From positions 115,979 to 179,978 of the forward strand of contig CALUZS010000004.1 in NCBI GenBank assembly GCA_944325355.1: 64,000 nucleotides of DNA. The letters are read 5' to 3'. The notes under the pieces are model-generated. The model saw only the letters and a list, made by a program, of their open reading frames with translations, had not been told where the DNA came from and searched no databases. The DNA comes from an uncultured Parabacteroides sp. GTDB lineage: Bacteria; Bacteroidota; Bacteroidia; Bacteroidales; Tannerellaceae. Each line of letters opens with the position of its first letter. The stretch's first letter is position 1. The translations under genes were made by a program, and so were the position numbers. Positions 16,519 to 25,494 of the stretch are shown here, piece by piece.

Positions 16519-16547
16519 ATCAATTGGTTTTTAAAATTATAACATTA

Positions 16548-16555
16548 CAAAGTTA
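16548..16555 (-). promoter_or_regulatory. -7 box for the barrel gene
   Basis: Minus-strand TAACTTTG matches TAnnTTTG, 30 nt before the start at 16518. No matching TTTG at the usual distance. Confidence 0.4.
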
Positions 16556-16769
16556 TAATTATTTTGTATTTGGTGGACAGCGGTTGTCGGGAATTTTTTG
16601 TTTTTTCTCGTCTCTTCCTGTATATTTTCGTACGTTTTTTCCTTTATTTGTCCGGACAGGCTCAGAAAATTGGGAATTAATCCCAGCCGTTTACTTATCA
16701 ACCTTTCGTTAGTATCCCGTTTGTCCCCTTTTCTTTGTGAAGAATGAGATTCCGTTTTGTAAAAGTGCA

Positions 16770-16777
16770 TATCTTTG
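16770..16777 (+). promoter_or_regulatory. -7 box for panB
   Basis: TATCTTTG matches TAnnTTTG, 31 nt before the panB ATG at 16809. The closest TTTG (16756-16759) is too near to act as the -33 box. Confidence 0.45.
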
Positions 16778-16808
16778 CACGAACAAAATTTATAAAAAAC
16801 AAAATATT

Positions 16809-17630
16809 ATGTCAGTTGCAGTAACAGATAATACGAAAAAAGTCACAACTCTCCGTCTGATAGAAATGAAACAGCGCGGAGAAAAAATATCCATGTTGAC
16901 CGCTTACGATTATTCGATGGCGAAATTAATTGATGAAGCTGGAATGGATGTGATATTGGTGGGTGATTCGGCATCCAATGTCATGGCAGGAAATGCTACG
17001 ACATTGCCGATTACGCTGGACCAGATGATATATCATGGACGTTCGGTGGTGAATGCTGTCAAGCGGGCTTTGGTTGTTGTCGACATGCCTTTTGGAACTT
17101 ATCAGGGGAATCCGATATTGGCGCTCGAATCTGCCGTACGGATGATGAAAGAAACCGGAGCTGACTGTTTGAAACTGGAAGGTGGTGCGGAAATCCGGGA
17201 GTCTGTTGAGAAGATTCTGAGTGCCGGTATTCCTGTTATGGGACATTTGGGATTGACGCCGCAATCTATTAATAAATTTGGTACGTTCGGTGTCCGGGCA
17301 AAAGAGGAAGCAGAGGCGGAAAAACTGGTAAGAGATGCACATTTGTTGGAAGAACTTGGCTGTTGTTCGGTTGTGTTGGAAAAAATACCGGCTGTATTGG
17401 GAGAACGGGTGGCAAAAGAGCTTGCAATTCCGGTTATCGGCATTGGAGCCGGTGGACATGTTGACGGACAAGTATTGGTCATGCAAGATATGTTAGGAAT
17501 TACAGAAGGATTTTCTCCGAAGTTTTTGCGCCGGTATGCGAATTTAGGCGAAGAAATCAGGTGCGCAGTGCAGTCCTATATTAAGGATGTAAAAGCTCAG
17601 GATTTTCCAAACGAGAAAGAAAGCTATTAA
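16809..17630 (+). CDS. panB: 3-methyl-2-oxobutanoate hydroxymethyltransferase
   Basis: First committed step of pantothenate synthesis: transfers a one-carbon unit from methylene-tetrahydrofolate to ketoisovalerate, giving ketopantoate. 273 residues from the ATG at 16809; the frame extends 24 codons upstream without family similarity. Signatures: [30 protein letters not shown] (metal-binding Asp), [18 protein letters not shown] and [18 protein letters not shown]. Cytoplasmic. It stands alone with panC/panD not in view. Confidence 0.96.
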   Translation: MSVAVTDNTKKVTTLRLIEMKQRGEKISMLTAYDYSMAKLIDEAGMDVILVGDSASNVMAGNATTLPITLDQMIYHGRSVVNAVKRALVVVDMPFGTYQGNPILALESAVRMMKETGADCLKLEGGAEIRESVEKILSAGIPVMGHLGLTPQSINKFGTFGVRAKEEAEAEKLVRDAHLLEELGCCSVVLEKIPAVLGERVAKELAIPVIGIGAGGHVDGQVLVMQDMLGITEGFSPKFLRRYANLGEEIRCAVQSYIKDVKAQDFPNEKESY

Positions 17631-17647
17631 GCTTACCGTATAAAAAG

Positions 17648-17707
17648 AACCAGGCAGGTCGTTTGTAGGTCAATGATATTCTAACGTTGGCTTACAAACG
17701 CCGGGTT
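17648..17707 (-). terminator. Intergenic hairpin between convergent panB and PHP phosphatase genes
   Basis: 8-bp stem (17660-17667 with 17693-17700) with an outer AACC/GGTT pair (17648-17651/17704-17707). On the minus strand it is followed by CTTTTT, so it best serves the minus-strand gene, whose stop it overlaps. Confidence 0.55.
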
Positions 17708-18557
17708 AATAGAGCGAAACCTCTTCCCATACGCCGTTAATCAGTTCGCGTGCAGTACAGATACCTTCCTTTTTTAATATATCGACAGTCTCTTTTATTC
17801 CGGAATCAATCAGGTCAGGATAGTGGCAGTCGGAATTTATCATAATGGGAATTTTTAATTTTCTCAGAATCGGGAGCATGAAGAAATGCGGATAGATTTC
17901 CCCTTTCTTTATCAAGTTCTTGGTGTTGACTTCGACAATCATTCCTTTTTGTGCGATAAGTTCAAAAACCTCATGAACCAAATCCTGATACCATCTGGCG
18001 GAGAAATAGAAATTGTCGCAAAGTTGGCTGTACATATATATTTTGTCGATATGGCCAACAATATCAAAACCTCCGGCTTCTATCATCTCTTTCACCGACT
18101 GGTAATAGCGGGTTACCATTTTCCGGATGTCACCGCCGAAAAAATTGTTCAGCGAAATTTGGAAATCATTGAAGGAGCCGTCAATGCTAATCATGTTTTT
18201 TTCGCTTAATTCTTCCGATTTCGGCAGAAAATGGACTGACGAAATCCGGTAATCGAGTGGCATCTCTTGGAAATAGGGGATGGACGCATTGTAACTTTTG
18301 TCAAGATAGTCGATTTCCATGCCGGCATAAAGCGTGATTTTTCCTGCATATTTCCGTTTGAGACGGTTTATTTCCGCGAAATAGTCATCCGCCAAATCTT
18401 TCGGCATATTCCAGTTCGTATCAAAAGGCAGTGGGGAGTGTGACGAAAAGCCGTAGGTCTGGAATTTGCGAGACACGGCGAAACGCACGAAGGTCTCCGG
18501 CAGGCTTTTTCCATCGCAGAAATAACAGTGGCTATGATAATTGCTCAAGTGCATCAT
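17706..18557 (-). CDS. Histidinol-phosphatase of the PHP (HisK/HisJ) type
   Basis: 283 residues, PHP metal-dependent phosphoesterase fold. Metal ligands are visible in NYHSHCYFCDG (HxH, residues 6-16), SSHSPLP, GMEIDY, SSVHFLP, GHIDKI, VEVNTKN and NSDCHYPD. Hydrolyses histidinol phosphate to histidinol by family assignment. HisB at 7827-8960 already carries a HAD phosphatase for the same step, so this is either a second enzyme or has drifted to another phosphate ester. It is not linked to the his operon and not behind its attenuator. The second in-frame ATG (18554) is an equal start candidate. Confidence 0.8.
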   Translation of the reverse strand: MMHLSNYHSHCYFCDGKSLPETFVRFAVSRKFQTYGFSSHSPLPFDTNWNMPKDLADDYFAEINRLKRKYAGKITLYAGMEIDYLDKSYNASIPYFQEMPLDYRISSVHFLPKSEELSEKNMISIDGSFNDFQISLNNFFGGDIRKMVTRYYQSVKEMIEAGGFDIVGHIDKIYMYSQLCDNFYFSARWYQDLVHEVFELIAQKGMIVEVNTKNLIKKGEIYPHFFMLPILRKLKIPIMINSDCHYPDLIDSGIKETVDILKKEGICTARELINGVWEEVSLY

Positions 18558-18631
18558 GACCTCTCATTGTTGGTAATCGTAGACAAGACGACAAGTATAA
18601 TACGTTTTAGGATTCGTTTGTTAAAACAGTG

Positions 18632-18685
18632 AACAGAACCGTTCCTGACAGGAAACAAGTCTGTCGGGAACGGTTCTGTTTTTTT
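18632..18685. terminator. 20-bp hairpin after kbl
   Basis: 20-bp stem (18632-18651 with 18661-18680, one G-U) with a 9-nt loop and a run of T on the plus strand. It abuts the kbl stop and should end kbl transcription; the minus-strand tail is less T-rich. Confidence 0.65.
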
Positions 18686-19874
18686 ATTTGATTACGTTCA
18701 GTTCTTTGCCAACCTTAATAAAGGCATTGACCGCTTTATCCAAATGTTCGCGTTCGTGCCCTGCCGACAACTGTACACGGATGCGGGCTTGTCCTTTCGG
18801 AACAACGGGGTAGTAGAAGCCGGTTACGTATATACCCTCTTCTTGCATACGGGCAGCGAAATCCTGCGATAACTTTGCGTCATACAACATTACGGCGCAG
18901 ATGGCCGATTGTGTCGGCTTGATGTCGAATCCGGCAGCAAGCATCTTATCCCTGAAGTAAGTCACATTCTCCATCAGCTTTGCATGGATGGCATTATCCT
19001 CTTTCAGCATCTTGAACATTTCCAAGCTTGCCCCCACAATGGCAGGAGCCACCGAGTTGGAGAACAGGTAAGGACGTGAACGTTGACGCAGCATGTCGAT
19101 GATTTCTTTTCTTCCGGTAGTGAAACCGCCCATTGCTCCTCCGAACGATTTACCCAATGTACCGGTGAAAATATCGATTTTCCCGTACAGGCCGAACTGT
19201 TCGGCGACGCCGTGCCCTGTCGGACCTACAACTCCGGCTGAGTGGGATTCGTCCACCATTACGAGTGCATCGTATTTTTCTGCCAATTCACAGATTTTAT
19301 CCATCGGCGCAACGTTGCCATCCATCGAAAATACACCGTCGGTGGCAATAATCCGGTACCGTTGTGCTTGAGCTTCTTTCAGACAACGCTCCAAATCTTC
19401 CATGTCGGCATTGGCGTAACGGTAACGTTTCGCCTTGCAGAGACGTACCCCGTCGATGATGGACGCATGGTTCAAGGCATCCGAGATGATGGCATCCTCT
19501 TCGGTAAAGAGCGGCTCGAACAATCCGCCGTTTGCATCGAAGCAGGCGGCATACAATATGGTATCTTCCGTTTTGAAGTAGTCGGAGATGGCTGCTTCCA
19601 ACTGTTTGTGCATATCTTGCGTTCCGCAGATGAAACGTACCGACGACATTCCGAAGCCGCGTGCATCCATTGCTGCTTTTGCTGCATCGATTAACCGTTG
19701 GTTGTTGGATAAACCCAAGTAATTGTTGGCACAGAAATTCAATACTTCGCTGCCGTTGTTTACTTTTATGTCTGCTTTTTGCGGAGTCGTGATTATCCGT
19801 TCGTTTTTGTACAACCCTGCCGCTTTGATATTTTCCAGCTCGGTTGTCAAGAAGTTTTTAAATTTACCGTACAT
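18684..19874 (-). CDS. kbl: 2-amino-3-ketobutyrate CoA ligase (glycine C-acetyltransferase)
   Basis: 396 residues, PLP-dependent alpha-oxoamine synthase family. Cleaves 2-amino-3-ketobutyrate with CoA to glycine and acetyl-CoA, the second step of threonine breakdown. Motifs: NFCANNYLGLSNNQRL, DALNHASIIDGVRL, MVDESHSAGVVGPTGHG, and the PLP lysine in FTGTLGKSFGGAMGG (about 244). The divergent gene at 20085 is a matching threonine dehydrogenase, and together they form a complete threonine-to-glycine route. Cytoplasmic. Confidence 0.95.
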   Translation of the reverse strand: MYGKFKNFLTTELENIKAAGLYKNERIITTPQKADIKVNNGSEVLNFCANNYLGLSNNQRLIDAAKAAMDARGFGMSSVRFICGTQDMHKQLEAAISDYFKTEDTILYAACFDANGGLFEPLFTEEDAIISDALNHASIIDGVRLCKAKRYRYANADMEDLERCLKEAQAQRYRIIATDGVFSMDGNVAPMDKICELAEKYDALVMVDESHSAGVVGPTGHGVAEQFGLYGKIDIFTGTLGKSFGGAMGGFTTGRKEIIDMLRQRSRPYLFSNSVAPAIVGASLEMFKMLKEDNAIHAKLMENVTYFRDKMLAAGFDIKPTQSAICAVMLYDAKLSQDFAARMQEEGIYVTGFYYPVVPKGQARIRVQLSAGHEREHLDKAVNAFIKVGKELNVIK

Positions 19875-20050
19875 AATGATTTTGTTTTTTTAGATTCTTT
19901 AGAATGCAGTTCCATACCTCTTCACAAAAATCCGATAGACCATGTCCGCTGGTTGCCGGATTCCTTTGTGCATCTTTATGCAAAGATGTATTTTTTTTAG
20001 GACTTCCCGCATTAAAAATAGATAAATTTTTATTCTCCGCCAATTCTCCT

Positions 20051-20058
20051 TACATTTG
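20051..20058 (+). promoter_or_regulatory. -7 box for the threonine dehydrogenase gene
   Basis: TACATTTG matches TAnnTTTG, 26 nt before the ATG at 20085. The -33 position carries a TTTT-like run rather than TTTG. Confidence 0.45.
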
Positions 20059-20084
20059 TGTCAATTTATAAAATCGTTATTCCT

Positions 20085-21038
20085 ATGAAAAATGTATTGG
20101 TAATTGGTTCAACCGGACAAATCGGTTCGGAGCTGACGATGAAACTACGAGGTCTTTACAGTGGAAATATTGTAGCCGGATATATTCCCGGCGCAGAACC
20201 GAAAGGCGAATTGTTGGAATCCGGACCTTCGGCTATTGTTGACATAACAAACGAACAGCAGATAGCGGAGACCGTATCTCGGTACAAGATTGATACTATA
20301 TATAATTTGGCTGCCTTGCTGTCGGCTGTAGCAGAGAGCAAGCCGCAGTTGGCATGGAAAATAGGTATGGGAGGGCTGTTCAACGTCCTGGAAGTAGCGC
20401 GTGAAATGCACTGTGCTGTTTTTACACCCAGTTCCATTGGCGTGTTCGGTAATAATACGCCGAAAGATAAAACTCCGCAGGATACGATTCGTAACCCCCG
20501 TACGATGTATGGCGTGACAAAAGTTTCCGGCGAGTTGCTTAGCGATTATTATTTTATCCGGTTCGGCGTAGACACCCGTTCAGTCCGTTTCCCCGGTTTG
20601 ATTTCATACGTGACCCCTCCGGGCGGAGGAACCACCGACTATGCGGTGGATATTTATTATTCGGCAGTACAAGGAAAGAAATTCGAATGCCCGATAGCCG
20701 CCGGAACATTTATGGATATGATGTATATGCCCGACGGGCTTCGGGCTGCGATTGAAATCATGGAAGCAGATTCTTCCAAATTCGTGCATCGCAACTCGTT
20801 CAATATCGCATCCATGAGCTTTGACCCGGAGATAATCTACAATAATATACGGAAATATATGCCGGAGTTCCAGATGGAATACCATGTGGATCCGTTGCGT
20901 CAGGCAATAGCCGAGTCCTGGCCCAATTCGCTGGATGACACATGCGCCAGGGAAGAGTGGGGGTGGAAGCCGGAATACGATTTGGATTCCATGACCAAAG
21001 ACATGCTTGCCAAGTTGAAAGAGCGGTTCGGCAAATAA
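20085..21038 (+). CDS. SDR-type L-threonine 3-dehydrogenase
   Basis: 317 residues from MKNVLVIG; nine extra upstream codons break the Rossmann start. GSTGQIGSELT is the NAD-binding glycine motif and MYGVTKVSGE carries the catalytic Tyr and Lys; TPSSIGVFG supplies the Ser/Thr region. It belongs to the epimerase-like threonine dehydrogenases, which oxidise L-threonine to 2-amino-3-ketobutyrate; the divergent neighbour kbl uses that product. Some databases name such proteins UDP-glucose 4-epimerase, but the pairing with kbl favours threonine. 210 nt separate the two starts and probably carry both promoters. Confidence 0.88.
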   Translation: MKNVLVIGSTGQIGSELTMKLRGLYSGNIVAGYIPGAEPKGELLESGPSAIVDITNEQQIAETVSRYKIDTIYNLAALLSAVAESKPQLAWKIGMGGLFNVLEVAREMHCAVFTPSSIGVFGNNTPKDKTPQDTIRNPRTMYGVTKVSGELLSDYYFIRFGVDTRSVRFPGLISYVTPPGGGTTDYAVDIYYSAVQGKKFECPIAAGTFMDMMYMPDGLRAAIEIMEADSSKFVHRNSFNIASMSFDPEIIYNNIRKYMPEFQMEYHVDPLRQAIAESWPNSLDDTCAREEWGWKPEYDLDSMTKDMLAKLKERFGK

Positions 21039-21062
21039 GTTTTCCTGCATTTCCCTTTGGAG

Positions 21063-21827
21063 ATGGAACTGACGTTTGCAATAGGACTTGACGTTTTTGC
21101 GGATGGGCTGAAACGTAATGATGGATTGCTGTATCTGGAACTGGAGAACCTGCTGTATGCCGAAAACAGTAATTGCGACTATGGCTTGTCGTTGTTGCGG
21201 GATGCGGTTGCCGGATACGAACAACAGAACGGTATAGCTTCGGAGGATAGCAAAAGGCAGATACCTTTCTTTCGTGACAACCGTCGGCTGCTGATAGGGC
21301 CGGAGGTCGGGCTGTTCGTCTTGCGGTTGTATGGAAACAGGGAAGCGATTCCGGTTTCCCGGAAAACGGAGTTGTTGGTGACAGTCGATTCCCATAAGTT
21401 GGGTGATTTTTGTCTGGATGAAAATTTGTATCTGCTGCAATGCAAATACGATGAACAACGAAGCCGGAAGCAGTTTATGGAGAAGATTGCTCTCGAATAC
21501 GATAATATCCATTTCGATGGCGAACATTTCGGGTTCATTCCCGGCACGCAGTTCTTTTCCATGCTCTATACAGCCTGTTTGGAGATTTGTCCTCCTGATT
21601 GGGCGAAGCAGGAGGAGTGGCGGCTTTGCGCATTCCGCTCTCCCTCTGATGCGGAGTTTGTCCGGCGTAAGGGCACGTTGCGTTCCGTGTCAACAGTGGG
21701 CTTGCCGTTCGGTTGCATTGTTTCGCTTTCCTATGATACGGCAGGCAGCCAATACAGTCTGTTGGCAGATTTGTTGGAGCGGTATGGATTGGATCCTTAC
21801 CGTTATCTGGAAGGACTGAAAGAGTAG
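21063..21827 (+). CDS. Protein of unknown function
   Basis: 254 residues from the ATG at 21063, 24 nt after the threonine dehydrogenase stop and so probably co-transcribed. No signal peptide. The order of features (VDSHKLGD..CLDENLYLLQCKYDE, a helical middle, then KQEEWRLCAF) recalls DUF2971-type proteins, in which a short E-W-R motif follows a 'y.cky' strand. The similarity is faint and seen by eye only. No catalytic function can be proposed. A strong bidirectional terminator follows. Confidence 0.6.
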   Translation: MELTFAIGLDVFADGLKRNDGLLYLELENLLYAENSNCDYGLSLLRDAVAGYEQQNGIASEDSKRQIPFFRDNRRLLIGPEVGLFVLRLYGNREAIPVSRKTELLVTVDSHKLGDFCLDENLYLLQCKYDEQRSRKQFMEKIALEYDNIHFDGEHFGFIPGTQFFSMLYTACLEICPPDWAKQEEWRLCAFRSPSDAEFVRRKGTLRSVSTVGLPFGCIVSLSYDTAGSQYSLLADLLERYGLDPYRYLEGLKE

Positions 21828-21844
21828 ACGTGATAAGAAACAAG

Positions 21845-21881
21845 AAGGGCATATCGACTTGGCGATATGCCCTTTCTTTTT
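21845..21881. terminator. Bidirectional terminator between convergent genes
   Basis: Perfect 12-bp stem (21845-21856 with 21863-21874), 6-nt loop, then a T-rich tract; A-rich sequence at the other side gives a T tail on the minus strand too. Confidence 0.8.
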
Positions 21882-21904
21882 GTGAATCAGAACAAGCACT
21901 ATTC

Positions 21905-22588
21905 TCAATCGAATGTTTTAATTCTAATGTATCTGAATTTTACGGTCGAATCATGGCCTAAGAAAGCAATATGCCCGCAAGGATTCAGCAAACCTGCCTG
22001 TATCTTTTCCAACGGGATGTCTTTTGTTACTTTCTTGATGTCGGTATCCAGGATGACCGTTCCGTTCAATATGATTTTAATCCGTGAACCTTGTGCTATC
22101 ACTTCTTGCTGGTTCCATTCTCCTGTCGGTTTCAAATAACCGCGTTTTGCAGGAGCATAATTATATAGACCGCCGTGATATTGGTACGGTTTCAAATCCT
22201 TGTATTGAGGATCATCGTTGTCCAGAATTTGGAGTTCCATACCCAGGTACCCTTTCCCTTTCGGCATGATGATATGTCTCAGTCCCAAACCGTTGTTTGC
22301 ACCCGGGGTCAATTGGAATTCAAATTTCAAGCTGAAATTGCAGTAGTCGCCTTTGGAATAAAGGTTGCCGAATCCGGAGGATTTCTTTACGATGCAACCA
22401 TCTTCCACCATATATTCATCGGCATTGTTAATCCAGTTGTCGAGCGATGTGCCGTCGAAGAGCACTTGGTACCCTGCTTTTGCTTCCGCTTCCGGCAACT
22501 CGTAAGGAACGACCGTTTCACCATTTTCTGCATTCGCCAACGGGCTGCAAGCAAACAGCCCGATTACCATATATTTTAAGATTTTCAT
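21905..22588 (-). CDS. DUF1080 protein (3-keto-glycoside hydrolase/lyase-like)
   Basis: 227 residues, Sec signal ending at ANA, single DUF1080 (PF06439) jelly-roll. Typical features: GYQVLFDGTSLDNWIN, EDGCIVKKSSGFGNLYSKGDYCNFSLKFEF split over two strands, GANNGLGLRH, ELQILDND, GGLYNYAP, GEWNQQEVIAQGSRIKI. Members cleave 3-keto-glycosides, and family members are known to act with Gfo/Idh/MocA oxidoreductases. This is the last gene of the SusC-led operon, 20 nt after the oxidoreductase gene. Periplasmic by its signal. The glycoside is unknown. Confidence 0.88.
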   Translation of the reverse strand: MKILKYMVIGLFACSPLANAENGETVVPYELPEAEAKAGYQVLFDGTSLDNWINNADEYMVEDGCIVKKSSGFGNLYSKGDYCNFSLKFEFQLTPGANNGLGLRHIIMPKGKGYLGMELQILDNDDPQYKDLKPYQYHGGLYNYAPAKRGYLKPTGEWNQQEVIAQGSRIKIILNGTVILDTDIKKVTKDIPLEKIQAGLLNPCGHIAFLGHDSTVKFRYIRIKTFD

Positions 22589-22609
22589 ATTTAAAAAGTC
22601 TGCGTGTGT

Positions 22610-23959
22610 CTATTTTTTCTTTTTGATTTCTTTCAGGTTTTCCGGATCCCAATAGATAGCCTCTCCGCGTTCGTAGCTCTCATAGCTCAATAACGCCGGG
22701 GCAGCCGAACGGACCGCGAACATCACGTCGCAATCGAGCGGAGTCTTGTTGCGGATGCCGGTAAAGAAATTGTTGAAATGGTCGTAATGGCCTCCTTTGT
22801 AGCCCGGTGCCACGTTGAATACAACTTCATTGTCCGATTTGGCAACCGGTGTGTCGATGCCGCCGCCGATTTTTTCCAAGGCATTCAGCTGGCCGAGGTC
22901 AACTTTACGCATGGTTTTCAAGGTGACGCTGTTCCATCCCACATCCAATGTTCCGGCAGAACCTACGATACGGAAATCCATGCTTCCCCATTTTTTGGAA
23001 ACGCCATCCACGTAGTTCGCTCCTAATTGTACGGTGAACGCACCGATATTATTCCGGTCCGGATAATCCAAATAACCCAACATGATGTCGGGCGTGTCGC
23101 GGAATCCGTCGGTATAATACCGGATACCTCCGGTGGTATAAACTTTCTCCGGACCGATGGCGCCGGTGATGAAGTGCAAGCTTGCCAATACGTGTACGTA
23201 CAAGTCGCCTGCAATACCCGTTCCATAGTCTTTCCAGTTTCTCCAGTAGAAGAAACGTTGCGGTTCGAATTTATGTTTCGGGGCGTTGCCGAGGAATTGT
23301 TTCCACCAGATGGTCTTTTCGGAAGCATCTTCGGGTATGGGGTAACGGCCCAATGTGCCGGGACCTCCCGTGAACTGGCCGTCGATGAAGTTCACTTTCC
23401 CGATGATGCCGGATTGCACCAATTGGCGTGCTTTCCGGTTTCCTAATGAAGCCATGCCTTGGCTCCCTGCCTGGAAATACATGCCGCTTACTTTTTGGGC
23501 ATCGATCAGCGCTTCTGCTTCGCTGACTTTATGGATTACCGGTTTTTCGCAGTACACGTGTTTCCCTGCTTTCATGGCTGCAATGGCGATTGGCTGGTGC
23601 CAGTGGTCGGGCGTTCCGATTAATACGGCGTCCACATCTTTACGTTCCAAGATTTCTTTGTAATCTTTGGTGAGGAAAAGATGGTCGCCCCATTGTTTCT
23701 TGGCCTGTTCCAGGCGGGCATCATACAAGTCGCAGACTGCCACGATTTTCACACCCGGTACTTGCAACGCCGTATTGGCATCGGCAGTACCCATTCCTCC
23801 CTTTCCGATCAGGGCTATACGTATCTCATCGGATGCCGATGAGCCTACAGCCCCGGCAGCTTCCGCACGGCTGTTGTTGCCGAACAGAAACTGAGGAGCA
23901 GAGGGCAATAATATGCCCCCTGCTACCAGTTGTTTAACAAATGTTCTTCTGTTTGCCAT
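22610..23959 (-). CDS. Tat-exported Gfo/Idh/MocA-family oxidoreductase
   Basis: 449 residues from MANRRTFVKQLVAGG, a twin-arginine signal; the frame continues 82 codons upstream into the preceding gene and that part is not coding. NAD(P)-binding IALIGKGGMGTADAN begins after the signal, then GTPDHWHQPIA, CEKPV (the EKP motif with active-site Lys) and DLYVHVLASLHF with candidate Asp/His. It is exported folded with its cofactor, as is typical for glycoside 3-oxidising members in Bacteroidetes. Between DUF1735 and DUF1080 genes; proposed role is forming the 3-keto sugar that DUF1080 cleaves. Confidence 0.9.
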   Translation of the reverse strand: MANRRTFVKQLVAGGILLPSAPQFLFGNNSRAEAAGAVGSSASDEIRIALIGKGGMGTADANTALQVPGVKIVAVCDLYDARLEQAKKQWGDHLFLTKDYKEILERKDVDAVLIGTPDHWHQPIAIAAMKAGKHVYCEKPVIHKVSEAEALIDAQKVSGMYFQAGSQGMASLGNRKARQLVQSGIIGKVNFIDGQFTGGPGTLGRYPIPEDASEKTIWWKQFLGNAPKHKFEPQRFFYWRNWKDYGTGIAGDLYVHVLASLHFITGAIGPEKVYTTGGIRYYTDGFRDTPDIMLGYLDYPDRNNIGAFTVQLGANYVDGVSKKWGSMDFRIVGSAGTLDVGWNSVTLKTMRKVDLGQLNALEKIGGGIDTPVAKSDNEVVFNVAPGYKGGHYDHFNNFFTGIRNKTPLDCDVMFAVRSAAPALLSYESYERGEAIYWDPENLKEIKKKK

Positions 23960-23972
23960 TTTTACATTCAGA

Positions 23973-25478
23973 TTAAATACCCCAAACCTCGATTTCTGAA
24001 ATCGCACAGACAGCTCCGCTTGATTGGTCACCCGGAACGGCATAGTTGAATGCGTCGGTGATAACAAGGCGGAGATACCTTGCTTCAGTCTTATTGATGT
24101 CAATTTGGATTGTTGTGTCATCATTTTCGCTGGTGCGTTCCCAGTTGGCTGCGGTTGTCCAGTTAACACCGTCCATGCTGACTTCGAAACGGCCGGCTTT
24201 TGCATTCTTCAAGTACGGAGCGACCGTTGCTGCCTGGGCTTTTAGTGTCGCATCGGTGGATGATGCATTTGCATCTTTGGTCGGAACGCTTACAGCCAAA
24301 CGGTACAGCTTGCAGTTCTCCTGGAAGTCGATGGTAATGTAATACGGGAATCCGGTCGGAGTCATGTTGGTAACCCACAAGGTTTGGGGATCTCCATCGA
24401 TAGCGGCATCGCTCTTGTATGATTCATACGGCGCATAGGTTGCATTGTCTGTGATTTCACTGTTGCAACCATCGATACCTCCTGCCAATGTGTCGGGCAC
24501 AATCCATGACGATGCGGTTTCCAATTCAGGCGGTGTGATAGATACCGGATAGATGGTTGTTTTAGCATCCGGGTCGATACCGTACTGGGATACGGAGGTG
24601 ATTTCCAACGGGAGTGCGTAGTTGCCGAATGCATAGTTCTCGTCTTCCAGCCAGAATGCCTCCTCTTTCAAGGTTATCTGGAGGTATTCGAAATCACGGT
24701 TCGGGCGCAATACGCAGCTTGAGTAGTCGATTTCGTAGGCCGTTTCCGGAAGCAATATGTATTCGGTATTGTTCTCTTCATTGTATTCATTCAATATCGA
24801 TTGGTTGACGGCTACCTCATAGGAGATATTCCATTCGTTGTAGTAGTTTACTGCCACTTTCGGATATATCTTAAGGTGATCATCGTCATCGGTCTTGATA
24901 CTGAACGAAGAACCGGTTTGATAGAAATTCGGCGTTTCAAAGCCGATATATGGCTGATCCACTTCCGGCTGTATCAATATGACGGCTCTCTCTGTCTCCG
25001 CTATCTGTATGTCCGTATTGGAGGTTGTCATGCGGCATGGCAATACATATTTGGTGTCTACCGTAGTCGCTGCCAACTCTTCATTTGCAGCATCCAACGC
25101 TTCTGCATCGAAATCGATCAGGAAATATTTACGATACTCTTCCACTGCAAATGACAGTGAAGATTCTGTCAGGGTGTAACAGTTTTCCGGAAGCACGCGG
25201 TATTCAATGGAGTCTTCCGGGTTCGATGCTTTGTATTCGTCTATCAACGTTTCGTCTACGGTAAGGCGTACGGTTGCCGCATGGTTGCCTTTACCGCTCT
25301 TTATTACTGGCAGTTTGTAGGTGTAGGTACCCCAATTGAATACGGTCGCTTCCGTCAGTCCCGACTTTTGCAAATAGAGCTGGTCGGCCAACTCCCCGGC
25401 ATCCCGGAATTCGGTACACGATGCCAACCCTAATGCCAATGGCATTGCTATACCTAATATATATTTCTTTAAGTTCAT
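23973..25478 (-). CDS. Surface lipoprotein: DUF1735 with C-terminal F5/8-type carbohydrate-binding domain
   Basis: 501 residues from MNLKKYILG; lipobox LASC. The N-terminal two-thirds carry two DUF1735-like beta-sandwich units, each with the pattern 'a.v.l.vd..li..yn' followed by 'y.llPe..y' (DETLIDEYKASN with YRVLPENCYTL; NQSILNEYNEENNTEYILLPETAYEI). The C-terminal ~150 residues (SDAAIDGDPQTLWVTN to ICAISEIEVWGI region) match a discoidin/F5-8C domain. It probably acts as a surface glycan-binding protein helping SusD. Same operon, 16 nt after SusD. Confidence 0.85.
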   Translation of the reverse strand: MNLKKYILGIAMPLALGLASCTEFRDAGELADQLYLQKSGLTEATVFNWGTYTYKLPVIKSGKGNHAATVRLTVDETLIDEYKASNPEDSIEYRVLPENCYTLTESSLSFAVEEYRKYFLIDFDAEALDAANEELAATTVDTKYVLPCRMTTSNTDIQIAETERAVILIQPEVDQPYIGFETPNFYQTGSSFSIKTDDDDHLKIYPKVAVNYYNEWNISYEVAVNQSILNEYNEENNTEYILLPETAYEIDYSSCVLRPNRDFEYLQITLKEEAFWLEDENYAFGNYALPLEITSVSQYGIDPDAKTTIYPVSITPPELETASSWIVPDTLAGGIDGCNSEITDNATYAPYESYKSDAAIDGDPQTLWVTNMTPTGFPYYITIDFQENCKLYRLAVSVPTKDANASSTDATLKAQAATVAPYLKNAKAGRFEVSMDGVNWTTAANWERTSENDDTTIQIDINKTEARYLRLVITDAFNYAVPGDQSSGAVCAISEIEVWGI

Positions 25479-25494
25479 ACTCGTTTCTTTTTTA

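Noticed and set aside
20604..21527. 307-codon minus-strand ORF
   Set aside because: Antisense to the threonine dehydrogenase gene and its neighbour; no domain features.
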